DNA from: Propionibacteriaceae bacterium
GTDB lineage: Bacteria > Actinomycetota > Actinomycetes > Propionibacteriales > Propionibacteriaceae
Length of the DNA: 64,000 nt
Reading direction: 5' to 3'
Assembly: GCA_017306015.1 (NCBI GenBank)
Contig: JAFKJK010000008.1
Span: 1 to 64,000, forward strand
A program made the position numbers and the translations under genes. Shown here piece by piece: positions 8,605-17,030 of this stretch (its first letter is position 1; every line of letters starts with the position of its first letter). The notes under the pieces are model-generated. The model had not been told where the DNA came from and made no database searches. It saw only the letters and a list, made by a program, of their open reading frames with translations.

Positions 8605-8824
8605 CCGCGTCCCCGAGGATGGCCGCCGTCCCGGGGTGCCGGGCGACGACATCGTCCGCTCTCGCGATGGCGATGCCGTGCTTCAGGTCACCGAAGACGA
8701 GCAGCTTGTCGCCGACCTCGATGCCGAAGTCCCGTCTCGCCTGCGCCGGGATCACGATCTGGCCGCGCTCGCTCACCGTGATCGCGCCGTAGAACCGCTT
8801 GTCCGGATCCTCCCGATGGTTCAT
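8591..8824 (-). CDS. AbrB/MazE/SpoVT-type DNA-binding protein
   Basis: A 77-residue protein whose core, FYGAITVSERGQIVIPAQARRDFGI, is the swapped-hairpin AbrB fold in its MazE/SpoVT form, followed by an acidic tail. The ATG preceded by GGGAGGGACG is preferred; two upstream in-frame ATGs would put the start inside or at the edge of a strong palindrome. The gene overlaps the PEP-synthase-like gene, so the two are translated together. I infer that it represses the pair by binding the palindrome upstream. No toxin partner is visible, so an antitoxin role is unlikely. Confidence 0.82.
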   Translation of the reverse strand: MNHREDPDKRFYGAITVSERGQIVIPAQARRDFGIEVGDKLLVFGDLKHGIAIARADDVVARHPGTAAILGDADVPD

Positions 8825-8843
8825 CGTCCCTCCCATCCGTCTT

Positions 8844-8867
8844 GGATACAAGATACATCTTGCATCC
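8844..8867 (-). promoter_or_regulatory. 24-bp palindrome upstream of the AbrB-like gene
   Basis: Arms GGATACAAGAT and ATCTTGCATCC differ from perfect complementarity at one position and are separated by two bases. The A/T-rich core stands out against the surrounding G/C-rich sequence. It lies 20-43 bases upstream of the chosen start, where an operator or promoter would be. The binding protein could be the adjacent AbrB-like protein or an unlinked PadR/MarR-type regulator. Confidence 0.6.
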
Positions 8868-8887
8868 AGAAAGGCACGTGAACGATC

Positions 8888-9012
8888 GGGGACAGGTACT
8901 TCGGTTCACGGCTGAACCGTTGGGGACAGGTACTTCGGTTCACGGCTGAACCGTTGGGGACAGGTACTTCGGTTCACGGCTGAACCGTCGGGGACAGGTA
9001 CTTCGGTTCGCG
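8888..9012 (+). repeat. 34-bp tandem repeat, three full copies and one partial
   Basis: The unit begins GGGGACAGGTACTTCGGTTC and ends ACGGCTGAACCGTT (the third copy ends in C instead of T); copies start at 8888, 8922, 8956 and 8990 with an exact 34-bp period. Inside each unit GGTTCA-CGGC-TGAACC is a palindrome. The fourth copy diverges after about 20 bases into the longer repeat that follows. There are no unique spacers, so this is not a CRISPR array. Confidence 0.9.
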
Positions 9013-9785
9013 GCTGTCGCGGGTTTGGGCTGGGGATTCGTGGTGGTGGGTGGCTGGGCTGGTGCGGGGATTCCGGCGTGCGCCGGGACGACGGGTGGGT
9101 GGAGGTGGAAGCCAGTTCATCGTGAACGGTTGGAGACAGGTACTTCGGTTCGCGGTTGTCGTGGGTTTGGGCTGGGGATTCCTGGTGGTTGGGTGGCTGG
9201 GCTGGTGCGGGGGATCCCGGCGTGCGCCGGGACGACGGGTGGGGGGAGGCGGGCGCCGGAGCCGCCGGCACGTCGCGTTCCTTGGCCTTCGACGGGTTGA
9301 ACGGTTGGGGACAGGTACTTCGGTTCACGGTCGACTCGGGATTCGTGGTGGTTGGGTGGCCGGGCCGGTGCAGGGATCCCGGCGTGCGCCGGGACGACGG
9401 GTGGGGGAGGTGGAAGCCGGAGCCGCCGGCACGTCGCGTTCCTTGGCCTTCGACGGGTTGAACGGTTGGGGACAGGTACTTCGGTTCGCGGTTGTCGCGG
9501 TTTGGGCTGGGGATTCCTCGTGGTTGGGTGGCTGGGCCGGTGCGGGGATCCCGGCGTGCGCCGGGATGACGGGTGGGGAGGCGGAAGCCGGAGCCGGGCT
9601 GAACGGTTGGGGACAGGTACTTCGGTTCACGGTCGACTCGGGATTCCGGTGGTCGGGTGGCCGGGCCGGTGCGGGGATCCCGGCGTGCGCCGGGACGACG
9701 GCTGGGGGAGGAAGTGGAAGCCGGAGCCGCCGGCACACCGCGTTGCTTTGCCTTCGAGGGGACGTCCTTCGACAGCCTCAGGATC
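8990..9785 (+). repeat. Repeat field 2: five long tandem units of two alternating types
   Basis: Units begin at about 8990, 9124, 9299, 9460 and 9601 and are 134-185 bp long. Each opens with GGGGACAGGTACTTCGGTT (one copy has GGAGACAGG), contains an R-type palindrome (CCCGGCGTGCGCCGGG with one variant) about 90 bases in, and most end with a segment containing CCGGAGCCGCCGGCAC. Just after the opening, units 1, 2 and 4 read CGCGG-TTGTCG-like followed by TTTGGGCTGGGGATTC, while units 3 and 5 read CACGGTCGACTCGGGATTC, giving an A-A-B-A-B order. Long open frames in this stretch are repeat translation, not genes. Confidence 0.88.
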
Positions 9786-9799
9786 CGGACAACCGAGGT

Positions 9800-11050
9800 T
9801 CAGGCAGTGGGGGAGTCCACCGGCTGGCCGGGCGTGACGCGTCCCTCGCCGTGCACGTGGCGCCGCACCGTTCGGTAGGACGCCGCGGCGATCAGGGCGG
9901 CGACCGCTCCGAACGCCACGACCGCCAACAGCCCGGCGTGGTAACCGGAGCTGTCGATCAGGTTGCCGGAGACACTCGACCCGATCGAGACGCCGATGCC
10001 CAGGCCCGTGCCCATCCAGCTCAGCCCCTCGGTGAGGCGGCTGGTCGGCACGAGCTTCTCCAGCACGGTGTTGCCGGTGATCAGCGTCGGCGCAACCGTG
10101 GCGCCGAACAGCATCCCGATCGCGCCCAGCAGCACCACCGTATTCGCGAAGGGAAGCAGCGCGGCGGTGACGAACATGGCGATCACGCCGATCAGGAACC
10201 GCTTCGAAACCACGCCCGTCCAGGTCCTGGCCCCATACCAGAAACCGGCCAGTCCGGACGCGATCGAGAACAGCGCGAGGATCACGCCGGACGCCGCCCG
10301 CGCATCCCACGACGTCGCGGCCGCAACCACGCTGACGTCGATCGCGCCGAACATGCTGCCGATCAGCACGTTCACCGCGACCACGGCAGCCACGCCGGGC
10401 ACGAAGAGGATCAGCCGCCGCCAGAGCGAGGTGGTCGTGTCTGCGGCCGTTCGCGGATGCGGCGGCGGTTCGGTCTCCCGCTGGGAGTAGAACAGCTTGG
10501 CCCCGACAAGGGAGAGCACGATCGGTGCCACCAACCCCGCGACTGGGTGGACGCCGACCGACAGCGCCGTGGCCGCGACCGGACCGATCGCGAAGGTGAG
10601 TTCGTCGAGCGTCGACTCCAGCGCGAACGCCGTGTGCAGCCGGGTGGGGTCGTCGAGCACGTAGTTCCAGCGAGTTCGGACGAGCGCTCCCGGTGCGCCG
10701 CCGGTCGCCCCGCTGATGACGATCGGCGCGAACAGCGTCCAGGCCGGCAGCTTCAGCAGCGCGAGCACCACCACGACAGCGAGCATCGTGGCCGACACGA
10801 CGACGGCGGGGTACATCACGCGGCGCTGGCCGTACCGGTCGACCAGGTTCGACAGCACCGCCGTCCCGATGGCCCAGGCCACGCCGTTCGCGGCGGCCAG
10901 CGCTCCGGCCAGCCCGTAGCTGCCGTAGAGCGAGGACACCATCAGCACGATGCCGAGGCCCATCATCGCCCCGCCGGAGCGGGCCAGCAGACCGGCTGCG
11001 CAGAACTTCAGCGCGCCCGGAATGGCAAGGATCTCCCGATAGGCACGCAT
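9800..11050 (-). CDS. MFS transporter, unknown substrate
   Basis: A 416-residue integral membrane protein with about 12 hydrophobic segments and the MFS loop signature DRYGQRRVMYP between helices 2 and 3. A cytoplasmic loop of about 25 residues rich in P, T and R (near residues 195-220) separates the two halves. No substrate-specific motif is recognisable; a drug or metabolite exporter of the YfcJ/AraJ type is possible. The gene diverges from the alpha-galactosidase gene across 70 bases. GAGAAT lies six bases before the ATG and could serve as a -10 of a leaderless transcript. Its 3' end abuts the repeat field. Confidence 0.82.
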   Translation of the reverse strand: MRAYREILAIPGALKFCAAGLLARSGGAMMGLGIVLMVSSLYGSYGLAGALAAANGVAWAIGTAVLSNLVDRYGQRRVMYPAVVVSATMLAVVVVLALLKLPAWTLFAPIVISGATGGAPGALVRTRWNYVLDDPTRLHTAFALESTLDELTFAIGPVAATALSVGVHPVAGLVAPIVLSLVGAKLFYSQRETEPPPHPRTAADTTTSLWRRLILFVPGVAAVVAVNVLIGSMFGAIDVSVVAAATSWDARAASGVILALFSIASGLAGFWYGARTWTGVVSKRFLIGVIAMFVTAALLPFANTVVLLGAIGMLFGATVAPTLITGNTVLEKLVPTSRLTEGLSWMGTGLGIGVSIGSSVSGNLIDSSGYHAGLLAVVAFGAVAALIAAASYRTVRRHVHGEGRVTPGQPVDSPTA

Positions 11051-11107
11051 CGAACCATTCTCTCACGACTCCCGCCGCGATCCGTCCCACCCAGGGCGTC
11101 CGTGCGC

Positions 11108-11113
11108 TAGCGT
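11108..11113 (+). promoter_or_regulatory. -10 box of a probable leaderless transcript (alpha-galactosidase)
   Basis: TAGCGT ends seven bases before the GTG start codon, the distance at which transcription would begin on or next to the start codon. Only a weak CAGGG precedes the GTG. No -35 hexamer is clear. Confidence 0.4.
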
Positions 11114-11120
11114 CAGGGCC

Positions 11121-13475
11121 GTGCCCAGCAAGCCCGGCCTCATCGAGGTGGTCGGAACCGAGCCGGCCTTCCACCTGAGGGCGGACGGGGTCAGCTACCT
11201 GTTCCGCGTCACCCGGCACGGCCATCTCGAACACGTCCACTTCGGACCCGCCCTCGGCCACCTCGAGGCGGCCGCCGACTACGAGCCACTGGTGGTCAAG
11301 CAGGCGTCCGGCCACTCCGGCGTCACCTACACCGAGTCCGACCCCGGCTACTGCCTGGACTACGTTCCGCAGGAGGTCTCGGGCCTCGGCAAGGGCGACT
11401 ACCGGCTGCCGTCGGTCGAGGTGCGGCTGCCGGACGGCGGGACGACCACCGACCTCCGCTATGTCGGGCACACCCTCCACGAAGGCGTCGTCCCTTGTCA
11501 GGACGGCTTGCCGACGGCCATCGCCGAGCCCGGCCAGGCTGCGACCCTCGAAGTGCGGCTCGCCGACGGCGACCTGGAACTCACCCTGTTCTACACGGTC
11601 TTCGCGGCGGCCAACACCGTCACCCGGCGGACGGTGCTGACGAACAACGGCGCCGGGCCCGTCGCCATCCGCCGGTTGATGAGCCAGCAGGTGGACCTGC
11701 CCGACCGGGGCTTCGACCTGGTCACCTTCGACGGCGCGTGGGCCGCCGAGACGCACCGGCACGTCCGTGCGGTCGGCCGGGGCATCTACATCAACAGCTC
11801 GGCCACCGGGTTCTCCAGCAACCGGCACAACCCCGGCGTCCTGCTCGCCCGGCGTGGTGCCGGTGAGGATCACGGCGAGGTCTACGGCTTCAACCTCGTC
11901 TACTCCGGCAACCACTACACCGCCGTCGAGCTCAGCCATCGCGAGCAGGTGCGGGTGCAGTCGGGCATCAACCCGGTCGGCTTCGACTGGACGCTGGGGT
12001 CGGGCGAGCGCTTCGAGACGCCCGAAGCGGTGCTCTCCTACTCCTCGGACGGGTTCAACGGGCTGTCGGCCAACCTGCACGCCTTCGTCGGCGACCACAT
12101 CGTCCGCGGCGAGTGGGCCGACCGGCCGCGTCCAGTGCTGCTGAACAGCTGGGAGGCCGTCAGCTTCGACATCAACGAGCGCAACCTCATCGCGATGGCG
12201 CGGCAGGGCAAGCGGCTCGGCGTCGAACTGTTCGTCCTCGACGACGGCTGGTTCGGCGACCGGAACGACGACCGGGCCGGCCTCGGCGACTGGGACGTCA
12301 ACCCCAAGAAGCTCCCGGACGGACTGGGCGGGCTCGCCTCGAAGGTGCGCGACCTCGGCCTCGACTTCGGACTGTGGGTCGAGCCGGAGATGGTGAACCC
12401 CGACTCCAAGCTGTACCGCGAGCACCCCGACTGGGCGATCCAGCTGCCCGGACGCGAGCCGTCGCTGGGACGCCACCAACTCGTCCTCGACCTGACCCGA
12501 CCCGAGATCCGCGACCACATCGTCGCCGAACTCTCCACCGTGCTGGACTCCGCCCCGATCAGCTACGTCAAGTGGGACTCGAACCGCACCTTCTCCGATC
12601 TGTACTCGACCGCCTGCCCTGCCGGCGAGTTGCCGCACCGCTACGTGCTCGGCCTCTACGACGTGCTCCGCCGGGTGTTCGGCCCGCGCCCGCAGATCCT
12701 GCTGGAGAGCTGCGCATCCGGCGGCAACCGGTTCGACCTCGGCATGCTGTGCTTCTCCCCGCAGGTCTGGGCGTCCGACTGCACCGACCCGATCGAGCGG
12801 CTGGCGATCCAGCTCGGGCTGAGCTACCTGTACCCGCCCTCGACGATCGGGGCCCACGTCACCGCGTCCCCGTCGGAGCAGACGCTGCGTGCGACCCCGC
12901 TGTCCACCCGGTTCAACGTCGCGGCGATCGGCGTCCTCGGCTACGAGCTCGACCCGCGCAGCCTGACCCCGTCCGAGCGGCGGGAGGTGCGCGCCCAGAT
13001 CGCGTTCTACAAGGCGCATCGCGCCACCTGCCAGTACGGACGGCTGCGCCGGGCCGACCCCGTCCGCCCGGGGCAACTGACGGTCAGCCTGCACGACGCG
13101 GACGGCGAGCCGCGGCTGGTCGGCCATTACCAGACCCGGCTCACCGCCGCCGGGCCGCCGGAGTGGCTGCCGATCCCCGGGCTGGACGCGTCCCGCCGCT
13201 ACCGGGTCACGGCGCGTCCGCAGAGCCACTCGATCCGGGACTTCGGCCGGCTGGTGAACCACATCAGCCCCGTCCCGATCAGGGACGGCGGCACGCTCCA
13301 GCGGCTGGTCGACCGGCACTACCGGATGCCGGCCAACGCCGAGACCTACTCCGGAACCGGGGCCACCCTGTCCCGGCTGCAGCTGGCGCCCCAATTCGAC
13401 GGGTCGGGCATCGACGATCGCACCCGGCTGCTGGGCGAGTACGGGTCAACCCTCTATGTGGTGGAGGCGGAATGA
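11121..13475 (+). CDS. Alpha-galactosidase, glycoside hydrolase family 36
   Basis: A 784-residue cytoplasmic enzyme (no signal peptide) of normal GH36 length, expected to release terminal alpha-1,6-galactose from melibiose or raffinose-family sugars. The N-terminal beta-sandwich leads into the barrel with ELFVLDDGWFGDRNDD. The catalytic nucleophile is the Asp in ISYVKWDSNR, and the acid/base Asp is in QVWASDCTD; LLESCASGGNRFD is also a GH36 block. The GTG start is probably leaderless. Its stop overlaps the start of the symporter gene (ATGA), so uptake and hydrolysis form one unit. Confidence 0.93.
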   Translation: MPSKPGLIEVVGTEPAFHLRADGVSYLFRVTRHGHLEHVHFGPALGHLEAAADYEPLVVKQASGHSGVTYTESDPGYCLDYVPQEVSGLGKGDYRLPSVEVRLPDGGTTTDLRYVGHTLHEGVVPCQDGLPTAIAEPGQAATLEVRLADGDLELTLFYTVFAAANTVTRRTVLTNNGAGPVAIRRLMSQQVDLPDRGFDLVTFDGAWAAETHRHVRAVGRGIYINSSATGFSSNRHNPGVLLARRGAGEDHGEVYGFNLVYSGNHYTAVELSHREQVRVQSGINPVGFDWTLGSGERFETPEAVLSYSSDGFNGLSANLHAFVGDHIVRGEWADRPRPVLLNSWEAVSFDINERNLIAMARQGKRLGVELFVLDDGWFGDRNDDRAGLGDWDVNPKKLPDGLGGLASKVRDLGLDFGLWVEPEMVNPDSKLYREHPDWAIQLPGREPSLGRHQLVLDLTRPEIRDHIVAELSTVLDSAPISYVKWDSNRTFSDLYSTACPAGELPHRYVLGLYDVLRRVFGPRPQILLESCASGGNRFDLGMLCFSPQVWASDCTDPIERLAIQLGLSYLYPPSTIGAHVTASPSEQTLRATPLSTRFNVAAIGVLGYELDPRSLTPSERREVRAQIAFYKAHRATCQYGRLRRADPVRPGQLTVSLHDADGEPRLVGHYQTRLTAAGPPEWLPIPGLDASRRYRVTARPQSHSIRDFGRLVNHISPVPIRDGGTLQRLVDRHYRMPANAETYSGTGATLSRLQLAPQFDGSGIDDRTRLLGEYGSTLYVVEAE

Positions 13476-14851
13476 GCACCCAGACCGCGGTCGTCGACCG
13501 CCGCAACAAGTGGACCTTCGGCATCGGCACGGTGGGCCGGGACATGGTCTACACGCTGGTCAGCATCTACCTGGTCTACTTCCTGTCCGACATCCTGCGG
13601 CCCTCGGCTTCGGACTTCCTGTGGGCCAGCTCGCTGATCCTGGCCGCCCGGCTGTTCGACGCCGTCGCCGACATCGTGATGGGCGCGATCGTCGACAACA
13701 CCAAGAGCCGCTGGGGACAGTACAAGCCGTGGATCGCCGGGGGAGTCGTCGCCTCGGCGGTGTTCACCGTCCTGCTGTTCACCGACATCCACCTGTCCGG
13801 GGCGGCGTTCGTGGTCGTCTTCGCCGGCATCTACCTGCTGTGGAGCCTGTCCTGGACGGCCAACGACATTCCGTACTGGTCGCTGCTGCCGGCACTCAGC
13901 CTCGACCAGCGCAAGCGGGAGAGCATCGGAGCGGTCGCGAAGGCGTTCGCCACGATCGGGCTGCTGGTCGTCGTGGTCGCGGTGCTGCCGGTCACGTCCG
14001 CCCTCACCCCGGCCTTCGGCCAGACCGGGGCCTGGACGGTGTTCGCGATCGGCGTCGTCGTGATCATGCTGGCCGGACAGGCCGTCACCCTGTTCGGCGT
14101 CCGCGAGCCGAAGCTGGCCGTCGAACAGGAGCGCACGAACCTCCGCGAGCTCGCCAAGGTCGTGTTCGGCAACGACCAGCTGCTGTGGGTGGCGATCTCG
14201 ATGGTGCTGTTCATGACCGGCTACCTGACCACGACCACCTTCGGCACCTACTTCTTCAAGTACGTCTACGGCGACGAGGACATGTACTCGCCGTTCGGGG
14301 CCATCCTGGTGGGCAGCCAGCTGATCGGCTTCGCGATCTTCCCCGCGCTGGCGAAGCGGTTCTCCCGGCGGGCGCTGTTCAACGCCGCCATCGCGCTGAT
14401 CCTGCTCGGCTACGTGGTGTTCTTCTTCAGCCCGATGAACATCATCCCCATCGGCGTCGCCGGCTTGCTGCTGTTCATCGGGGACGCGTTCGTCACCATG
14501 CTGATGCTGGTCTTCCTCACCGACACGATCGAGTACGGCCAGTGGAAGCTCGGCCGCCGCAACACCGCGGTCACCTTCTCGCTGCAACCCTTCATCAACA
14601 AGGTGGGGGCGGCGCTCAGCACCCAGATCGTCGCGGTGCTGGTCGTCATCGCCGCGGTCAACCCCGACCTGCCGGGAGCCACCACACCCGCGGGCCTGAT
14701 GACGATCCGGCTCGGCATGCTGGTGCTGCCACCGGTCCTGATCGTGATCAGCTACCTGATCTACCGGGCCAAGTACCGGATCGACGACAAGCTGTACGCG
14801 CAGATCCTGGCCGACCTGGCCGAGCGGGGACAGATCAGCGGCCGGAACTGA
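13472..14851 (+). CDS. GPH-family sugar:cation symporter (melibiose-carrier type)
   Basis: A 459-residue protein with 12 predicted membrane helices. The N-terminus RNKWTFGIGTVGRDMVYTLVS and the block DAVADIVMGAIVDNTKSRWGQYKPW are hallmarks of the glycoside-pentoside-hexuronide (MelB/GusB) family. GGAGGCGG precedes the ATG, which overlaps the last codon of the alpha-galactosidase gene. Given the partner, the substrate is most likely an alpha-galactoside such as melibiose or raffinose. No linked regulator is seen. Confidence 0.9.
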   Translation: MSTQTAVVDRRNKWTFGIGTVGRDMVYTLVSIYLVYFLSDILRPSASDFLWASSLILAARLFDAVADIVMGAIVDNTKSRWGQYKPWIAGGVVASAVFTVLLFTDIHLSGAAFVVVFAGIYLLWSLSWTANDIPYWSLLPALSLDQRKRESIGAVAKAFATIGLLVVVVAVLPVTSALTPAFGQTGAWTVFAIGVVVIMLAGQAVTLFGVREPKLAVEQERTNLRELAKVVFGNDQLLWVAISMVLFMTGYLTTTTFGTYFFKYVYGDEDMYSPFGAILVGSQLIGFAIFPALAKRFSRRALFNAAIALILLGYVVFFFSPMNIIPIGVAGLLLFIGDAFVTMLMLVFLTDTIEYGQWKLGRRNTAVTFSLQPFINKVGAALSTQIVAVLVVIAAVNPDLPGATTPAGLMTIRLGMLVLPPVLIVISYLIYRAKYRIDDKLYAQILADLAERGQISGRN

Positions 14852-14942
14852 GGCGGCAGCAGCGAATTGCCCACCCGGCCGTCCGCCTGCGGGCCGGGGA
14901 GGCGGGCTGGCGGTAGCGTCGGTGGCAACGAAGGGAGTCACC

Positions 14943-15515
14943 ATGACACATCTCGCTTTCGAAGCACCGCCGGAGCAGAAAGTGGTCAGTTCGATCCGCG
15001 CTGCACTGGGCATCACCGGGCTGGTCTCGTTGGTGATCGGCGTCCTGATCCTGTTCCAGCCCAAGGGCGTCGGGATGGTGATCGCCGGCTTCCTGGCCGC
15101 CTACGTCCTGATCGCGGGCCTCGCCTACCTCGGCATCGGCATCTTCTCCAGCCGGCTCGGGTTGTGGCCCCGGATCGGGCACCTCGTCCTCGGCGCACTG
15201 TTCCTCGTCGCGGCCATCGTGACCTTCGCCAACCTGGGCGCAGCGGTGGCGGCACTGGCCCTGGTGATCGGCATCATGATCGGCATCACCTGGATCATCG
15301 AGGGCATCGTCGCGATCACGCTGCTGCCTGATGCGGGTTCGAAGGTGTGGACGGTGATCTACGCCGTGATCAGCATTCTGGGTGGCATCGCCCTGGTGAC
15401 CTCACCGCTGTGGGGGACGGCCCTGCTGTTCTGGCTGCTCGGCATCTGGCTGGTCGTCATGGGCATCGTCCAGATCGTCCGCGCGTTCCGCTTCGGAGCG
15501 GTCGCCGCGTCCTAG
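14943..15515 (+). CDS. HdeD family (DUF308) membrane protein
   Basis: A 190-residue protein with about six membrane helices in three repeated pairs, matching the DUF308/HdeD family. HdeD itself is linked to acid resistance in Escherichia coli; in actinobacteria the function is not known. The ATG after GGGAG is preferred to a GTG 21 bases earlier because that would place the ribosome binding site inside the gene. A -10-like TAGCGT lies at 14914-14919. A repeat field follows the stop codon. Confidence 0.8.
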   Translation: MTHLAFEAPPEQKVVSSIRAALGITGLVSLVIGVLILFQPKGVGMVIAGFLAAYVLIAGLAYLGIGIFSSRLGLWPRIGHLVLGALFLVAAIVTFANLGAAVAALALVIGIMIGITWIIEGIVAITLLPDAGSKVWTVIYAVISILGGIALVTSPLWGTALLFWLLGIWLVVMGIVQIVRAFRFGAVAAS

Positions 15516-15663
15516 TCACGCCGCCTGCGCCGGGACCGACGCAGGCGTGGACTGCCCCGGGTCGCCTGGCTGCGGTTCACCCTACGCGTCGTCCCCGATC
15601 CTGACCCGCGACCTCTGACGGCCACTCCTACGCGTCGTCCCCGGCCTCTGGTGACCACTCCTA

Positions 15664-15748
15664 CGCGTCGTCCCGGGCTCCGACCCGGGACCCCCGGCGG
15701 TCGGGTAGCGACGTTGGTGCGGGGATCCCGGCGTTCGCCGGGACGACG
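15664..15748 (+). repeat. REPIN-like element A, 85 bp
   Basis: The outer ends GCGTCGTCCCGG and CCGGGACGACGC are perfect 12-bp inverted repeats. Inside are an L hairpin (CCCGGGCTCCGACCCGGG), a spacer of about 35 bases and an R hairpin (CCCGGCGTTCGCCGGG). Two hairpins plus terminal complementarity is the architecture of a REP doublet (REPIN). Confidence 0.85.
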
Positions 15749-15835
15749 CAGGTGGCGGTGGACCGGTTTTCCTGGCGGCCCACCTGTACGCGTCGTCCCC
15801 GGCCCCGAGCCGCGGCCTCTGGTGACCACTCCTAT

Positions 15836-15920
15836 GCGTCGTCCCGGGCTCCGACCCGGGACCCCCGGCGCCCGGGCAGCGACGTCGGAGCGGGGATCCC
15901 GGCGTTCGCCGGGACGACGC
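15836..15920 (+). repeat. REPIN-like element B, 85 bp
   Basis: Same length, orientation, terminal 12-bp inverted repeats and hairpins as element A; the differences are confined to the spacer. Identical length with conserved ends is what is expected of a unit that moves or is copied as a whole. Confidence 0.85.
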
Positions 15921-15953
15921 AGGAAAGGCTTGGGGGCCGAGTGGCCACCTGGC

Positions 15954-17024
15954 TCAGGGTTGCTCGGCCAGCGTGACCGTCGCCGCGGCACGCTGGCCGT
16001 CGCGGACGAACTCGACCGGGACCTCGTCACCGACCTTGCCGGACAGCTGCAGCGCCGACAGCGTCAGGCTGGTGGCCTGGCCGCCGTTCAGGCGGGTGAT
16101 CACGTCACCCTCCCTGAGGCCGGCCGTCGCGGCCGGTCCACCGGCGCTCACCGCCTGGACGAACAGGCCTGAGGTGGTGCCGAAGCGGTCGGCGACGTCC
16201 GGGGAGATCTCACTCACCGACAGGCCGAGCCACGGGTGACTGGCCCGGCCGTTGGCGATCAGTTCCGAGCTGATCCGCTGCGCGGTCGCCGCCGGCACGG
16301 CCCAGCCGATCCCGACGCTGCCGCCACCGGCCGTGCCGTCGGAATTGGGGACGGTGGAGATAGCGGTGTTCACACCGATCTGCAGGCCCGAGCAGGTGAC
16401 CAGCGGACCGCCGGAGTTGCCGGGGTTGATGGCGGCATCGGTCTGAACGGAGTTCATCAGCACGGTCGTCCCACCACCCGACTTCGGTGCCGGCACGTTC
16501 CGGTTCAGCGCGCTGACGATGCCGCTCGTCACCGTCCCGGAGAGGCCGAGGGGAGCGCCGAGCGCCACCACCGGCTGGCCGACCCGCAGCGCCTCGTTGG
16601 GAGCCAGTTGCAGCGTCGGCAGGCCGGTCTTGTCGATCTTGAGGACGGCGAGGTCGGTCAACGGGTCGGTCCCGACCAGCTTCGCGGCAGCCTTCGTCCC
16701 GTCGTTGAGCAGCACCTCCAGCGTCCCGTTGCCACCGGCCGGCGCGATCACGTGATCGTTGGTCAGGACCATGCCGTCCGAGCTGATGATCGAACCCGAC
16801 CCCGAGCCCGAGCCGCCGGCTGAGCCGACCAGCACGGTGACGACGGCGGGCAGCGCCCGGGACGCGACCCGCTCGGTGTTGCACGAACCCGGTCCTGCGG
16901 TCAGGGTGACCGCGGCCACGGCGCCGATGCCGCCGGCGATCAGGGTGATCACCGCCGCGATCGCCAGCACCGACGCCCAGGTCAGCGATGCCGAGCGCCG
17001 CCACCACCGGGTAGCTTCTGTCAT
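15954..17024 (-). CDS. HtrA/DegP-like serine protease, membrane-anchored, one PDZ domain
   Basis: A 356-residue protein with one N-terminal membrane helix (about 16-42), a glycine/serine linker (67-78), a trypsin-like domain and a C-terminal PDZ domain. The catalytic triad is His91 (TNDHV), Asp124 (PLTDLAVLKI) and Ser204 (PGNSGG). It should face the outside of the membrane and degrade or process misfolded exported proteins, like mycobacterial PepD/HtrA. TAGGCT ends six bases before the ATG, and there is no ribosome binding site, so the mRNA is probably leaderless. It diverges from the SLC13 gene across 41 bases. Confidence 0.92.
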   Translation of the reverse strand: MTEATRWWRRSASLTWASVLAIAAVITLIAGGIGAVAAVTLTAGPGSCNTERVASRALPAVVTVLVGSAGGSGSGSGSIISSDGMVLTNDHVIAPAGGNGTLEVLLNDGTKAAAKLVGTDPLTDLAVLKIDKTGLPTLQLAPNEALRVGQPVVALGAPLGLSGTVTSGIVSALNRNVPAPKSGGGTTVLMNSVQTDAAINPGNSGGPLVTCSGLQIGVNTAISTVPNSDGTAGGGSVGIGWAVPAATAQRISSELIANGRASHPWLGLSVSEISPDVADRFGTTSGLFVQAVSAGGPAATAGLREGDVITRLNGGQATSLTLSALQLSGKVGDEVPVEFVRDGQRAAATVTLAEQP

Positions 17025-17030
17025 GGTGAG

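Larger units (their letters stand above)
15516..15953. repeat. Repeat field 3, non-coding
   Basis: No gene is supported here. The stretch holds two complete 85-bp composite elements (listed separately) and, between and before them, partial direct repeats that begin TACGCGTCGTCCCC and continue with CTCTGGTGACCACTC-like text, starting at about 15584, 15631 and 15786. The field lies between the 3' ends of two genes that point toward each other, a typical location for REP/BIME-type sequences. Confidence 0.85.

Noticed and set aside
8888..9012. CRISPR-like array
   Set aside because: The 34-bp copies are directly adjacent with no unique spacers, and no cas genes are present.
8906..9736. A 276-codon minus-strand frame inside repeat field 2
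   Set aside because: The product is a periodic Pro/Arg/Ser peptide that simply follows the DNA repeat units; repeats with lengths near a multiple of three keep frames open by chance.
9050..11049. A 686-codon plus-strand frame across the repeat field and the MFS gene
   Set aside because: Its first part is repeat translation and its second part is antisense to a clear 12-helix transporter; no ribosome binding site and an Arg/Gly-rich product without any domain.
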